From NCBI GenBank assembly GCA_001643675.2, contig LSRY02000038.1, positions 982,501 through 1,035,000 of the forward strand: a stretch of DNA of 52,500 nucleotides, read 5' to 3'. Below are positions 24,043 through 34,786 of this stretch, one piece after another. The notes under the pieces were generated by a model. It worked only from the letters and a program-made list of their open reading frames with translations, did not search any database and was not told the DNA's origin. The translations under genes and the position numbers were made by a program. This stretch comes from Monocercomonoides exilis (lineage: Eukaryota; Preaxostyla; Oxymonadida; Polymastigidae). Position 1 is the first letter of the stretch, and each line of letters begins with the position of its first letter.

Positions 24043-25500
24043 ATGACGTTGTGCATAGATGATAAGCATATCGATGAGATTCGAAAGATTCCCACAAGAG
24101 AAAAGTTTTTGAGTTTGTTCAATTTTTTATTTTTTTTTATAAATATTAAACACTTTGCTTTCTTTTTATTCTGAAGAGTTGTTTTCTGAACTTGAACATT
24201 ACAATGAAGATGAACAAAAACAGAAAATTCGTGAAATGAATGGACTTGTTGAAGAGATGGAAAAAGAAGAATTCGGATCCATTTTTAAGGCAGATCTGTT
24301 TGATAAAATGGACAAAATGATTGAAGAAAACAATTTAACGATAGAAAATTCAATTTTGCTACTGAAGCATGCTGGATATTACAATGTGCTGAAAAGAATT
24401 TGGATATGCGAATTTAAATATTCTTCACTGAACAAAAGATTTGAGAAGATAATTATATATGAAATTGAGAAGAAGAAGGGAAAAAAGAATGAAAAGTTGA
24501 AGATTGATATTTGCGAATGCTATCTTTTGCTGAATGATGATGATACTTCAAATGAATTGGCCTCAATTTGTGTTCCTTGCCTTCTGAAAGCTGCATTAAA
24601 GAAAGAGGAAACAGTGGAAGTTCAAAAGGAAGTGGAAATGGCTTTATTGTGTTTGAGTTGCATTGATGATCGTTATGTGTGAGCACTTCTTTTTCATTTT
24701 TGATGTTTTTGCATATTTTTCTTTTTTCTAATTAGTTTTTTTGGAAAGAAAAATATTTGAAGGAAATTACAGAAATCATCAAACATCAGCAGAAACACAG
24801 AAATCTCACAAAACTTGCGTATCAGTCTGCTTGGCAATTTTTGATAAGCAGATTCTACCGTGATGTCAGCTTGGATGTTTCTATTGTGAATGAGATGAAT
24901 TTTAAAGGAGAAGCATCAAGAGAACTGGAAGCACTTACAAGAAATGTGAATTGGAAGAAGAAAAAAGAGGAAATGAACAAAGAAGAAGCGAAAGAAGAAT
25001 TTGCATTGATGAGATGGCTCGAAACATCGAACATTTATTTCCTCAATTTCAAATTAGAGAATAAAGAATATGTCAGTCTTTTCAGAAGCATAGTTAGAGT
25101 ATTTCGAGCAGCAAAGGATAATCACAAAGAACTTTGCGATCAATGCATTTACTCCTTGAGAAATGCAGCAGGAAGAGAACTTGTGAAAACTGATGACTTG
25201 GTGAAAAGTGGTGCTGCTGATGCTGTCTTGGAGGGGATACAGCGTCCAACGTTGAATGAAGGTGTGGTATATGAATGCTTTAAATTCTTTTTGTATGTTT
25301 CGGAAAGATTGAAAGAAAAGACGGATAACGAAATGGAAGAAGCAAAAATAAAGGCAACAAAAAGGAAGGTTTTTGATAAGATGGAGGAAGAAGGATACGA
25401 AGATACTCTCACCAGCTTTTATGAAACATTAAATATTTTTAACATACGATATTATCGTGCACTCTTGTTGAAAATTTCTGATTATTTTGTATATGTTTAA
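24043..25500 (+). CDS. Helical-repeat family protein, copy 2, three exons, apparently intact
   Basis: Exons 24043-24112, 24177-24676 and 24736-25500 give 444 residues with GT...AG introns of 64 and 59 nt in phases 1 and 0, and the frame closes. The protein starts MTLCIDDKHIDEIRKIPTRE, then KFLKLFSELEHYNEDEQKQK across intron 1. Later blocks: LLKHAGYYNVLKRIW, DICECYLLL, EIIKHQQKHRNLTKLAYQSA, KKMEEEGYED-like FDKMEEEGYEDTLTSFYE and the end SDYFVYV before TAA. It is helical and rich in Lys and Glu, most like ARM/HEAT or TPR-like solenoids, and carries no catalytic motif I recognise. It is the most diverged of the three local copies and shows no lesion. Function unknown. Confidence 0.8.
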
Positions 25501-26588
25501 ATCAAAAGCGCTTTTTCTATTCTGATTTTTCGGAAATTGTATTTGAAAAGTCAGAAAAAAAAAAAAAGGAAAACAGAAGAAGAAGAAGTGGAGGAGGATG
25601 AAGAGGAGGAAGGAGAGGAAAGAATGAAAGAAAGGAAGAAGAAAGAGAAGAAAGAGAAAGAAACAGAAAAAGAATGTGATGAAGATGATGAAAAAAAGAA
25701 GATGATGATGGAGAAGGAAAGGAAAAGGAGGAGAAGAAAAGAAATGAGAGGAAGAAGAGGAAAGAAGAGGAAAGAAGAGGAAGAAAAGAGAAGAGAAGGA
25801 GAAGAAAAAGAAGGAGAAGAAAAGGAAGAAGCATAAAAGCCAGAAAAGTGGATAAAGCAGAAGGAGATGAGACTTCATTGATTGGCTTTCTGTCATCACT
25901 TGAATCACAACATCCTTCTCATTCTGCAAATTATATGAAGTCATCATCATCATCATCATCATCATCATTTCATCTATTTCTTCTTCTATATCTTGTTCAA
26001 ATTCTTCTTCTTCTTCTTCTTCTTCTTATTCTTCTTCTTCTTCTTCTTCTTCTTCTTCTTCTTCTTCTTCTTCTTCTTCTTGTTCCTCCTCCTCCTCCTC
26101 CTCTATCTTCTTCTTCTTCTTCTATTAATAATAATATTAACAATAATTCTTCTTCTATTAATTCTTCATTGAATTCTTCTTCTTCTCTTCCTCTCTCATC
26201 TGAAGTAGCTAAAAGACCTCATCCTCTTCTTCTACAGCTTTTGAAGAAGGAAAATGTGAGTGCAGATAAAGTGAAGAATTATTGCTTAGATAATTCTTCT
26301 TCTTCTTCTTCTTCTTCCACAATGATAATAACAATTGATGATTCAATTTCTCCTCCTCCTTCTTCTTCTTCTTCTTCTTCTTCTTCTTCTTCTTCTTCTT
26401 CTTCTTCTTCTTCTTCTTCTTCTTCTTCTTCTTCTTCTTCTTCTTCTTCTTCTTCTTCTTCTTCTTCTTCTTCTTCTTCTTCTTCTTCTTCTTCTTCTTC
26501 TTCTTCTTCTTCTTCTTCTTCTTCTTCTTCTTCTTCCTCTTCTCCCTCTTCTCCCCCTTCGCATCTGTCAGCAAACTCTCCTCACTGA
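25501..26588 (+). other. Downstream flank of copy 2: purine block then Ser/Leu-coding trinucleotide repeats
   Basis: Directly after the stop is a segment shared with copy 3 (ATCAAAAGCGCTTTTTCTAT, then TTTTCGGAAATTG). An uninterrupted purine block (about 25550-25836) follows, then TTC/TCC-rich DNA. A plus frame from 25848 reads KAEGDETSLIGFLSSLES, then long Leu/Ser runs with a balanced island PHPLLLQLLKKENVSADKV (near 26222). That island hints at a real low-complexity protein gene, but most of this DNA is repeat. Poly-Arg and poly-Lys ORFs on the minus strand are artefacts. Confidence 0.45.
26358..26536 (+). repeat. Pure (TTC)n microsatellite, about 59 units
   Basis: About 177 nt of uninterrupted TTC/TCT/CTT, the longest perfect repeat in the window. 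It encodes poly-Ser, poly-Leu or poly-Phe depending on frame. Purine/pyrimidine asymmetry of this length can form triplex DNA. Confidence 0.95.
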
Positions 26589-27458
26589 AGCAGTCTTTCC
26601 ATTCTGTTTAATGTCACTTTTCTTCATCCAAAAGCTTTTCAACATCAATGGAATGTTATTTAACGTTATTCAAGCGACTAGACTGTGCTGGTTGAAGGAA
26701 AGGAGGAAAAGATTCATTCAAATGAAGATGCTGCCAGAAGCTCAGGGAAATAAATAAATTGTGCGTGAATGCTTTCACAAGTAACTGGAAACTTTCGTGA
26801 ATGGAATTGATGAGGATTTGTTTCAAGAATTAGATTTGAGTGAAAAAATAAAAAAAATTTGCAAAAGTCAGTTAATTAAAAAAAGAAAAAGAAAAAGAAA
26901 AATAAGAAATCCAACGATATAATGCAATTCAAAAATGAGGCAATACCATTTTTCAAAAAAATGCACGTCTTTTCACCCTTCTGATTGAAGCAGTCTGCCT
27001 TTTATCATTTCTTCCCAGCCATTTATTTTTTAATGGCAAAAGTCAAAAGAACATTAATATTACACCAAAACAGAAAGAAAAAGGGGGGAAAAAGTGAAAA
27101 TATATAAATATAAACGAAAAAGTTCAATTTATTTTTATTTATTTTGATTTCTTTCTTCCTTTTCTTTTGATTATTATTCAAAAAAAAAAAAAACCTTTGC
27201 AAATGCAACAATAAATTGGATTACACACATTTATTTGATCAAACATTTCTATCGTTATCTGTTCTGTCTTTTTGATTTGTTTCTTCTTCTTCCATGTGGT
27301 TTCAAGGTTTGCCTCGAAATCCACACAGAAATCGTTGAATCAACAACAATTATCAAAACAACCCAAATGATGACTTTCAATAAAATGCAACAAGTGTCTT
27401 TTCGGAAAAATACACATCAGAGGTAACACCATAAAACGATAAATGTGTTGAAATGAAC
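26589..27458. other. AT-rich intergenic region
   Basis: No supported gene. It contains A-rich and GAAAAA-type runs around 26880-26910 and a T/A-rich stretch at 27020-27200. Confidence 0.6.
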
Positions 27459-27683
27459 TTAAAATTCTGCACACGCTTGGTTCCGCATATTGCATAAATC
27501 TTCTCCTTTCAGAACTCTTTTATCTTCTCTCAGCCTCAAAGACTTTCGGAAAAAAATCTCTTTCAATGCTCGATTAACAATGTTGCCCATTGTTGCCTTA
27601 ATAAATTCTCTTATGCGTTCAATAATCATGCGCCCAATCATCAAAAACCTGCGAATTGTTGAAAGCTTGATTCCCTCCATCAA
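27459..27683 (-). other. Possible short coding fragment, basic, unassigned
   Basis: A 74-codon minus frame starts MMEGIKLSTIRRFLMIGRM and is rich in Arg/Ile/Leu with amphipathic helices (RALKEIFFRKSLRLREDKR). Its composition is more protein-like than the spacer ORFs, but there is no motif and no splice partner. It may be an exon remnant. Confidence 0.3.
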
Positions 27684-28349
27684 TTTTCATTCAGTTTTAC
27701 TAGCCCACTCAAAAAACGAACAAATAATAAAATTATCCCTTGTTTATTACTAAACTCAACACATTAAAACTGAAACATTCACGGAAACAAGCAAACATTT
27801 TGAAATAACAGAAAAAATCATTTCTGATAAGGAAAGCTTCCAGAAAACTCTTAATGTGAGGGAAATAAGTGAAATATATATGTTTGAATTTTAATCTGCA
27901 ACAACGTTTAAATGCACAGTTTAATGTGCAAATTGTTGCTTTTTTGTCACTTTTTTGAAAAGTTCTTTTCAAAGTCTTTTCTCCTCTTCTTCATATTGCT
28001 CAAAATGTTGAAATGGAATTTTTTTTAATATTCAATTCTAGGCATGTGGTATATTTTTCGATAAGTTCAACTATTCATCGAAATTCAATCCATTTCCATG
28101 AAATGAATTATTGTTGGTTCGATCAGACAGAAATTAAACTCTTTCGTATTTGGCTAAATACGACCAATATTGCAGCTTCTTTGTGATTTCTTTTTAAACA
28201 CAGATTTTGGCTAAGCAAAAGAAATGAGTTTGACAATTATATTTTGATTTTGTCAATTATCAACAATGTTTGTTTTTCTGTTTGTTTTTCTGTTTTTCAT
28301 TTAAAATTTTGCGGCAAATTGATCTTTTCTAATAATTGACAGAACGAAA
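27684..28349. other. Intergenic region upstream of helical-repeat copy 3
   Basis: AT-rich. Part of it (from about 28100) resembles the region upstream of copy 2. A duplicated TTTGTTTTTCTG motif occurs at about 28269-28296. No gene seen. Confidence 0.5.
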
Positions 28350-29797
28350 ATGCGCAATGAATGCATGTCCGATAATTTTGTTCAGAATCTATCCCTCAGA
28401 GATAAGTTTTCGAGTTTGTGAATTTTTATTGCTGATTGAAGGCACTTTTAATGATGTGTTTGTATAATTTTGGAAGAAATGTTTTCTGAACTGGAGCATT
28501 GCCCAGAAAGCGAGCAGAAACAGAAAATCGGGGAAATGAATGAAATTATTGATGAAATGAATGTTGAAGAATTCAAATCAGTTTTCACAACAAGAATGTT
28601 TAACAAAATGGACAAATTGATTGAGGAAAAGAAACTGCAATTGGGAAATGCAATTTTGCTACTGAAGCATGCTGGATTTTGCAAAGCATTGAAAAGAATT
28701 TGGATTGAAGAATTTGAATATTCAACATTGAACGAAAGATTTAAGAAGATGATTGCTGAAGAAGAGGGAAAAAAAGATGAAAAGAATGAAAAGCTTCTGA
28801 CTGAGATCTGCGAATGCTATCTTTATTTGAATGATAGGACTATTTCAAGACTGCCTTATGCATGTGTGACTTGCCTTCTGAAAGCTGCATTGAAGAAAGA
28901 GGAGAGCAAAGAAGTCCAGGAAGAAGCGGAAATGGCTTTGTTAGCATTGTGCAGCATTGGGGAAAATGTGTGTGAAATTCAATTTCCTTTTTGAAGCCAT
29001 CAATTTTATACTTATTTATTTTAAAGTTTGTCGAACAAAAACTTTATCTAAGTGATATCAAAGAAATCATCAAATATCATCAAGAACACAGAAATCTGAC
29101 ACGGCTTGGCTATCAATCTGCTTGGCAGTTCTTGAACGACCAACTTTTTATTGACGATTGCTTGAATGGAGAGATTGTGAATGAACTGCATTTTGCCAGA
29201 GAGGTGGGAAAAGAACTGGAAGAGTTTGCGAAATGCGTGGATTGGAAGAAAGAGAAAGAAGAGGAAATGGGAAAAGAAATGAAAGAAGAGCTTGTGTTGA
29301 TGAGATGGCTCCAAACATTAGAGTTTTATTTTGGCTGTTGTCGATTGAAGAACGAAGAATTTGCTGGACTTATTGGTGGAATTGCTTGGGTGTATCGAGC
29401 AGCAAAAGGGAATAATGGAGTAATTAGAAATCAATGCGTTGTTGCATTTGAAAAAGCAGCAGAAAATAGAACTGTGAACGTTGAAGGGCTTCTGAAAGGC
29501 GGAGCTGTTGATGCTGTTTTTGAGGAAATGCAGCAACCAACGTTGAATATTGATAGAGTATGTGGTTTCTTGCAATTCTTTGAGAATGTTTCAAATCGAT
29601 TGGAAGAAAAGATGGATGATGAAATGGAAGAAGAGCAAAGAAAGGAAACGAAAAGGAAGATATTCGAAAAGATAGAAGAAGAAGGATACGAGGATACCGT
29701 CACAAGTTATCATGGATTATTTCATTTTCTTAAAGTGAAGATTTTTTATTCTGGTGCATTATCGGTAGATATTTCTGATTATTGTGAAAATGTTTAA
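28350..29797 (+). CDS. Helical-repeat family protein, copy 3, three exons, apparently intact
   Basis: Exons 28350-28413, 28477-28967 and 29027-29797 give 441 residues. Introns are 63 and 59 nt, GT...AG, with the same phases as copy 2. Start MRNECMSDNFVQNLSLRDKF; intron 1 joins to SKMFSELEHCPESEQKQK. Blocks: LLKHAGFCKALKRIW, EICECYLYLNDRT, EIIKYHQEHRNLTRLGYQSA, IVNELHFAREVGKELEEF and EKIEEEGYEDTVTSYHG, ending SDYCENV before TAA. From codon HCPESEQ onward, 236 nt are identical to copy 1 while flanking sequence differs, so this exon has been converted recently. No lesion. Function unknown; the repeated Leu/Glu/Lys helices suggest a scaffold. Confidence 0.8.
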
Positions 29798-30160
29798 ATC
29801 AAAAGCGCTTTTTCTATTTCTAACTTTTCGGAAATTGAATTTATTCAGTCAAAAAAAAGAAAGGAAACAGAAGAAGAAGAAGAAGAGAGGAGAAAATCGA
29901 TGACAAGCCGAAAAGATCCTTTTTCAGCGATTCGTGCTATATCAATTCATTCTTCATCTATCTTCAACAACAACAACAACAACAACAACTACAACTACAA
30001 CTACAACAACAACAAAAACTACTACTACTACTTCTTTTCCTCCTTCTCATCCCCATCCACCACCACCTCCTTCTTCTTCTTCTTCATTTTCTTCCTCTTT
30101 TTTATCACATTCTTCTTCTTTTTTGACTTCTTCGACAACTTCATTAGCTGACTTATAAAT
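29798..30160 (+). repeat. Downstream flank of copy 3: duplicated 3' segment and trinucleotide repeats
   Basis: Begins with the same ATCAAAAGCGCTTTTTCTAT segment as after copy 2. It then has a GAA-rich block (29850-29895) and AAC/TAC/TTC repeats (29968-30125). The order (stop, shared segment, purine block, pyrimidine-rich trinucleotides) repeats that of copy 2, so the duplication unit includes this flank. Confidence 0.75.
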
Positions 30161-31082
30161 AGCCATGGTAATAAGCACAAATGAAGAAGAGCAAAGAAGG
30201 AAAAACAATTCGAAGAAGAAGTTTTCATAAGGAGTTTGCATGAAAGTTTGCAGTTCAATGAGAATTAAACAACTTCTTTTCAATTTGGCTGTTTTGTTAT
30301 TCAAAGAAAAGCAAATAACAAAAGGAAGAAATATTGAGAAACCTCATTTTCATGTTTTGAAACTTCACCAAAGCTTATCATTCTTGGTCTTATGCTTTGA
30401 AGAACAATTAACGAAGTATCTTGAAAATTCTATTTCAAAGGAAAGAAAATGTGAAGAAAAAATTTGAAAAGAAATTCTATTTCAAAAGCAAACCTTTATA
30501 AGCACAAAATGAAGTTTAATTTCTTGTTTGAACAAAAAAATGAAAATGTCAAAGTTTTATTTATTTATGGTATTTTGATCAGAGTTAATATTTGATGTGA
30601 AGTGGTTATGGGGTACAATATTTTTGGAATTTTTATTGTGAATGTTTTTGAAACACCGAAATGAATGGAATTAATAAATATGCATTTTAAAAGTTATTCA
30701 TTTACTCGTCATGCGAAAAATGAAGATATTTTTCAAAAAAATTTGAGTTTTTGAAAAAAATTGATTATAAGTTTTTTAAAAATGTTTCTATTCCTCAACA
30801 AATTTTTAAAAACTAACTAACTCTTTTAAAAACATTGTCAAATAATTAATTTAAGAATTTTTGTTGATTCATAAAAGGAAATTGCGAAACAAAAATTCTC
30901 TATTGAAATTTGTTTGGTTTATAAATTTATCAACAAATTGATCATATTTATGCAATTGAAAAGGAAGAATTTATGCTTATCATTGTGTTCATGAAATTGC
31001 TGTAAAAAAAAATTTCTTTGATATTTACACATAAAAGTGATGAAAGAAAAAATGACAAAAGAATATCAATCAAACCTTCAAG
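30161..31082. other. AT-rich intergenic region
   Basis: No gene seen. The sequence is very AT-rich with A and T runs from about 30660 to 31010. Confidence 0.6.
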
Positions 31083-31528
31083 TCAGTTTTTTCTTCTCTT
31101 CTTCAAAGAATATTCATCATTGAAATCATCTGGAGAACATTTCTGTTCCGCTTTTTCAAAGAACTCACTCCACCACTCTTTCATCTTCAACACTTTCTTC
31201 TTTCCACTGAGTTTCTTCTCTTTCTCTGTCTTCTTAAATGCAATTCTAGATAAGAATTGCGCATTTTCATCATCAATTTCTTTTTCAATGTTATTCACAA
31301 CTTTTGCATTTTCCAAAAGTTCCACGGATAAAGGAACTATTAATTGTTCTTTTCTGTTTTTCCTTTCTTTTTCGAAATTTAGGTACAACTATTTTCTTTG
31401 CACCGAAATTATATCTTTCATCTTCTATCTCCTTTTCATTTTCTATTTCTTTTTCAATCCAAATAACATCTGAATTGTCTTTTTCTTCATCATTCAAAGT
31501 CAGGGGAGTTGAATTTTCTATTAATTAA
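31083..31528 (-). pseudogene. Frameshifted Lys/Glu-rich protein with a W-rich (SANT-like) end
   Basis: Two minus frames join into one protein: NDEEKDNSDVIWIEKEIENE to FGAKKIVV (31528 to about 31385), then after a one-base shift NFEKERKNRKEQLIVPLSVE through KMKEWWSEFFEKAEQKC and DDFNDEYSLKKRRKN to the stop at 31083. The end has the spacing W-x-E-[FI]...D-[FY]-x-[DR]-x-[YW]. This also occurs downstream of recombinase relic C (EWSEICELFENK then DYYDRWRNFMKK, about 37050-36960), so the two are probably homologous and part of the recombinase-associated module. SANT/Myb-like DNA binding is a guess from the Trp spacing. Confidence 0.45.
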
Positions 31529-31768
31529 TTATATATAACGATAAATGCTTTGAATAATTTTCTCCATTTTGATGAACATAAAATAAAAAAATGTGAGAAA
31601 GACTGATTAATAGACTGCTGAACAAAAATAGAACAATTGTTTATTTTCACTCGTTTTATGTTTGAAGGATTCAAGAGAAAGTTATTTCAGAAAAGTGCTG
31701 AGAAATGAATTTTTCAAATAATTCTTTTTGGAACAAAAGAGATTTTTGAATCAAAAATTCACTGGAAT

Positions 31769-32555
31769 ATGAATCGTGTGATGTGTGAGGTGATAAAATA
31801 TGTGGAGTTGAAAAAAGAAAGAAAAAGAAGATCTGCATTATTAAATGAAAAAGATGAAGAAATGAAGTAGCAAAAAAAAAGACTTATTGTTTCAGATTTG
31901 GAGTGGATTCTCAAGTGTTATCCAAACTGGGTTGTGGAAAAACACAGAGAAGCATTTCTTTTCATTTTTGCACTTTCAACACGAGCCAGAGCGCACACAT
32001 GTTCTCATATCAGACGACAAGACATTGTGAGAGTTTATTCAAAAGTAAATTCAACATTCGTTCAAGTCACAATAAATCTGGAATGTGAAAAGGGTATTGA
32101 ATGGACGATCATTGCGTTACCCTGGAGGGGGACATTTGTTCAAAAAGCAGCTTGAATTTCATATGGTGGTTCGAAGAATACTTGGTGCAAGAATTCTGTC
32201 TGACTCAAACTCAATATGATAAATGGGACCTTGGAGATTTCGCTTGGGAGCGGTTATGTTGATAAAACAAAGGCTCCATGAGGGTCAACTGCAGAAGAGG
32301 GTAAAACAAGCAGGCTATCCCCAAAAGCTTTTTGGCTTTCATTCCTTTCGCTCCAGTTTTTTGTGTTCCACTATGCTTAAATTTGGGGATTGTCCTCACA
32401 AAAGGGAAAGCGTGTAAGAAACCACTTCAATTATAGCAAAATGGATATTTGGAGGTCCTACTGAGGAAAAATACCTCAATAGGACTTCCAAAGCTTCAAT
32501 CATCGAAAATAGAACAAACATTCCAAGTGATGTTTTGGAAAGCAACAATCAATAA
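31769..32555 (+). pseudogene. Tyrosine recombinase relic A
   Basis: Starts near MNRVMCEVIKYVELKKERKR. The catalytic domain is readable in pieces: LEWILKCYPNWVVEKHREAF, then IFALSTRARAHTCSHIRRQD with the first catalytic Arg; DDHCVTLEGD in a second frame; YDKWDLGDFAWERL; AGYPQKLFGFHSFRSSFLCS with the H-x-x-R box (about 32310-32370); and GGPTEEKYLNRTSKASIIEN with the catalytic Tyr (about 32450-32515). At least two frameshifts and a TAG at about 31870 break it. In this superfamily the Tyr attacks DNA and the Arg/His residues activate the phosphate. All catalytic boxes survive, so decay is recent or was preceded by an active copy. Confidence 0.7.
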
Positions 32556-32665
32556 TATATCGATTTTTGGAATCCGGAGTCGTTAAACAACATGATGATT
32601 GGTCAAATCGAATGGAAGGTTGAAAGCCTTATTGAAACAATAATTTTTTTAATCTTCAATTAAAA

Positions 32666-32989
32666 ATGCTTTGTTGCAGTCGTTTCTGCTATCCTTATTC
32701 AAACGTTTCAAAACAACATCAAAAGACAGACAGAAAATTTATTCAACATAAAAATATTCCGAAAGTGAAAAATGAATCTGTTCTTCAAGCTTGCATTTTG
32801 TTTTCAAAAAACAAACATTTCAAAGGAGATTGCAACATTGTTTCATATGCAGATCAATTTTTGAAATCCATTTCAGATATGTTGGATGGAAAGATGCAAT
32901 TTGATGTCACATCGTTCACTGCTTATAAAAAAAATGAGAGAAAAAAAGAGACTAACCCAATCATGAAATGCTCATCTAGAATTCAATGA
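32666..32989 (+). other. Possible C-terminal extension of recombinase relic A
   Basis: An open frame of 107 codons 110 bp after relic A contains KVKNESVLQACILFSKNKHF and a Lys-rich end (SFTAYKKNERKKE). It sits where relics B and D carry an extra domain after the catalytic Tyr region and may be the same part. No motif is diagnostic. Confidence 0.35.
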
Positions 32990-33640
32990 ACGAGAATTGA
33001 AGACGACACACTGAAAAAAGAAGTTTAACCGAGAAGACATAGAAATAAACAGGTGAATTAATGAAAATAAGATATTGAATCATGAGCAAAGACTGGCGAT
33101 GAAATATTCCAAAGAAAATGAAAAGCAAGGAAAAAATGAATATTGTGCAAATGTTTCTCCTGAAAAATGAAACTATTGAAGTAAGATGCTGATTATTCTT
33201 CAATCTCAGATTTTTAAAAGAGTTGATTTATAAGGAAAAAACATTTTTTACAAACAAAGATTTGTGACTCAACTTTGAATTAAATTGTTAAAAAAAATAT
33301 TAATGTTGATAAAATGTGACAATTGTATATTTTTAAAACGAAATAATATTATCAAAAATATTATTACAAGAAAAAAACATTATCACTTTTTCTTTATTAC
33401 ACTCATCAAAAAAAGTGTGACTATTTTTTTTGTTGAAATGAAAAAATTATTTAAATATTTAACCAAATTAATAATTTGATTTCGAACTTAATTGAAAATT
33501 ATGAAATTCGAAAAAGAAATTTTTTATTTGTATAAACGAATTTAACATTAACTATCATTCCATCTTATAAGATTTGAAACAGATTTTTTTTGCAGAATAA
33601 TCTCGATGAATTATTATTAATCATTAAAATTACATTTGAA
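32990..33640. other. AT-rich intergenic region
   Basis: Nothing recognised. Very AT-rich around 33280-33600, ending in a run of 16 A at about 33644-33660 that abuts relic B. Confidence 0.6.
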
Positions 33641-33643
33641 CAT

Positions 33644-34786
33644 GAAAAAAAAAAAAAAAATGGAAGCATCCCTCTATCTGGTCCCAGTGCAAACCGGAGC
33701 AAGGTCCATCACCTTATCCAGTGTTAAGCTGGAAGACATCGCGCGAGTGAAGAAGTCAGAAGAAAACGGAAAATTATTGTGCACTTTGAGATACACAAGA
33801 ACGAAAAGATCTTCACATTGGGACCAAGAGGTCACAGTGGAAGGAATAGAAGAAGAAGAGAAAGAAGGGGACGCTGTGTACTGGCTCAGCAAATATTAAA
33901 AAGGAAGAGTTGGATTCAAGTTCTCAGAATTGTTGTTGCACAAAGATGAAGTTGATATGTCTGAGAAACTTCGACCAATCTCCTCAGATAGCATGCGTGA
34001 GAGATTCAAGATGAAGGCGGAAAGGGCCTGGTATCTTCACGCCTTTATTGCTTCCACTCACTTAGAAGTGGATTCATCAGCTCCCCAGTCATCAAGTGCG
34101 GGAGCTACGAAAAAGCTAAAAAGGCAGTTATTGAAAGCACTGCACTTATTACTGGATGGGTGCTATACAGGCTCACACAGATGGGTAATATAGAGAAGGT
34201 TGCGAGGAGAGTACTTGTATCGTCGAGGCTTTTGTCGGAGGAGGAAGAAGGAGCACAGCCAGAAATGGATAGGACCCTGATTGGTCTTGAAGCGTTTCAT
34301 GATAAATTTTTTAAGAACATAGAAGAAAGAAAAAAAGATCCATATAAAGAATTTTGTGAAAGAGTGAAAGAAAGAATGCAAACATACTTTGAAACAGAAA
34401 GAATAACAGAGGCAAAAATGACAAGATACATTCAAGACGGATCATGGATGATGTGCGAAAAGTATGAAGAATTGAAAGAATATATGAAAAAAAAATATCA
34501 AACTATGAAAAAATATAATGAAGAAAAACAAACCTTCACATATTGCGCATCTTCTGCTGTCTTCTGCACCCGAATGGATTTGAAGGAACAGCAACACAAC
34601 AATAAAACGACCGCAGAAGAAGCAGCAGCAGAATTCACAGCATTAGCGGAAGAAAGGGAATCAAAAGTTAAAGTTGGGAAATACGAGAAAAGAAGAACAA
34701 AAGAAGACAATCAGGTGAAAGAAAAAGATAATATTGAAGAGAAAGAGAGAGAGAGAGAAAGAAAATTCAGAAAAAGAAATAGATGA
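33644..34786 (+). pseudogene. Tyrosine recombinase relic B, 5'-truncated at a poly-A run
   Basis: Similarity to relic D begins exactly at MEASLYLVPVQTGARSI, right after the A16 run; the N-terminal domain is missing. Blocks: the first Arg in TGARSITLSSVKLEDIARV, HWDQEVTVEG, a TAA at about 33897 in frame, then GFKFSELLLHKDEVDM and PISSDSMRERFKMKAERAW. A frameshift follows near 34050, then CFHSLRSGFISSPVIKCG (H-x-x-R) and TQMGNIEKVARRVLVSSRL, where the catalytic Tyr position is Asn. The frame then continues as a helical extension (FHDKFFKNIEERKKDPYKEF, TRYIQDGSWMM) and a KE-rich tail to 34786. The Tyr loss makes this copy catalytically dead apart from its breaks. Confidence 0.7.

Noticed and set aside
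26209-26574. Long poly-Lys, poly-Arg and poly-Leu open frames across the (TTC)n tract
   Set aside because: Pure consequence of an uninterrupted trinucleotide repeat that is open in every frame.
28448-28684. Antisense ORF identical to one at 19665-19997
   Set aside because: The identity is real but reflects the converted block in the sense genes, not a conserved antisense protein.
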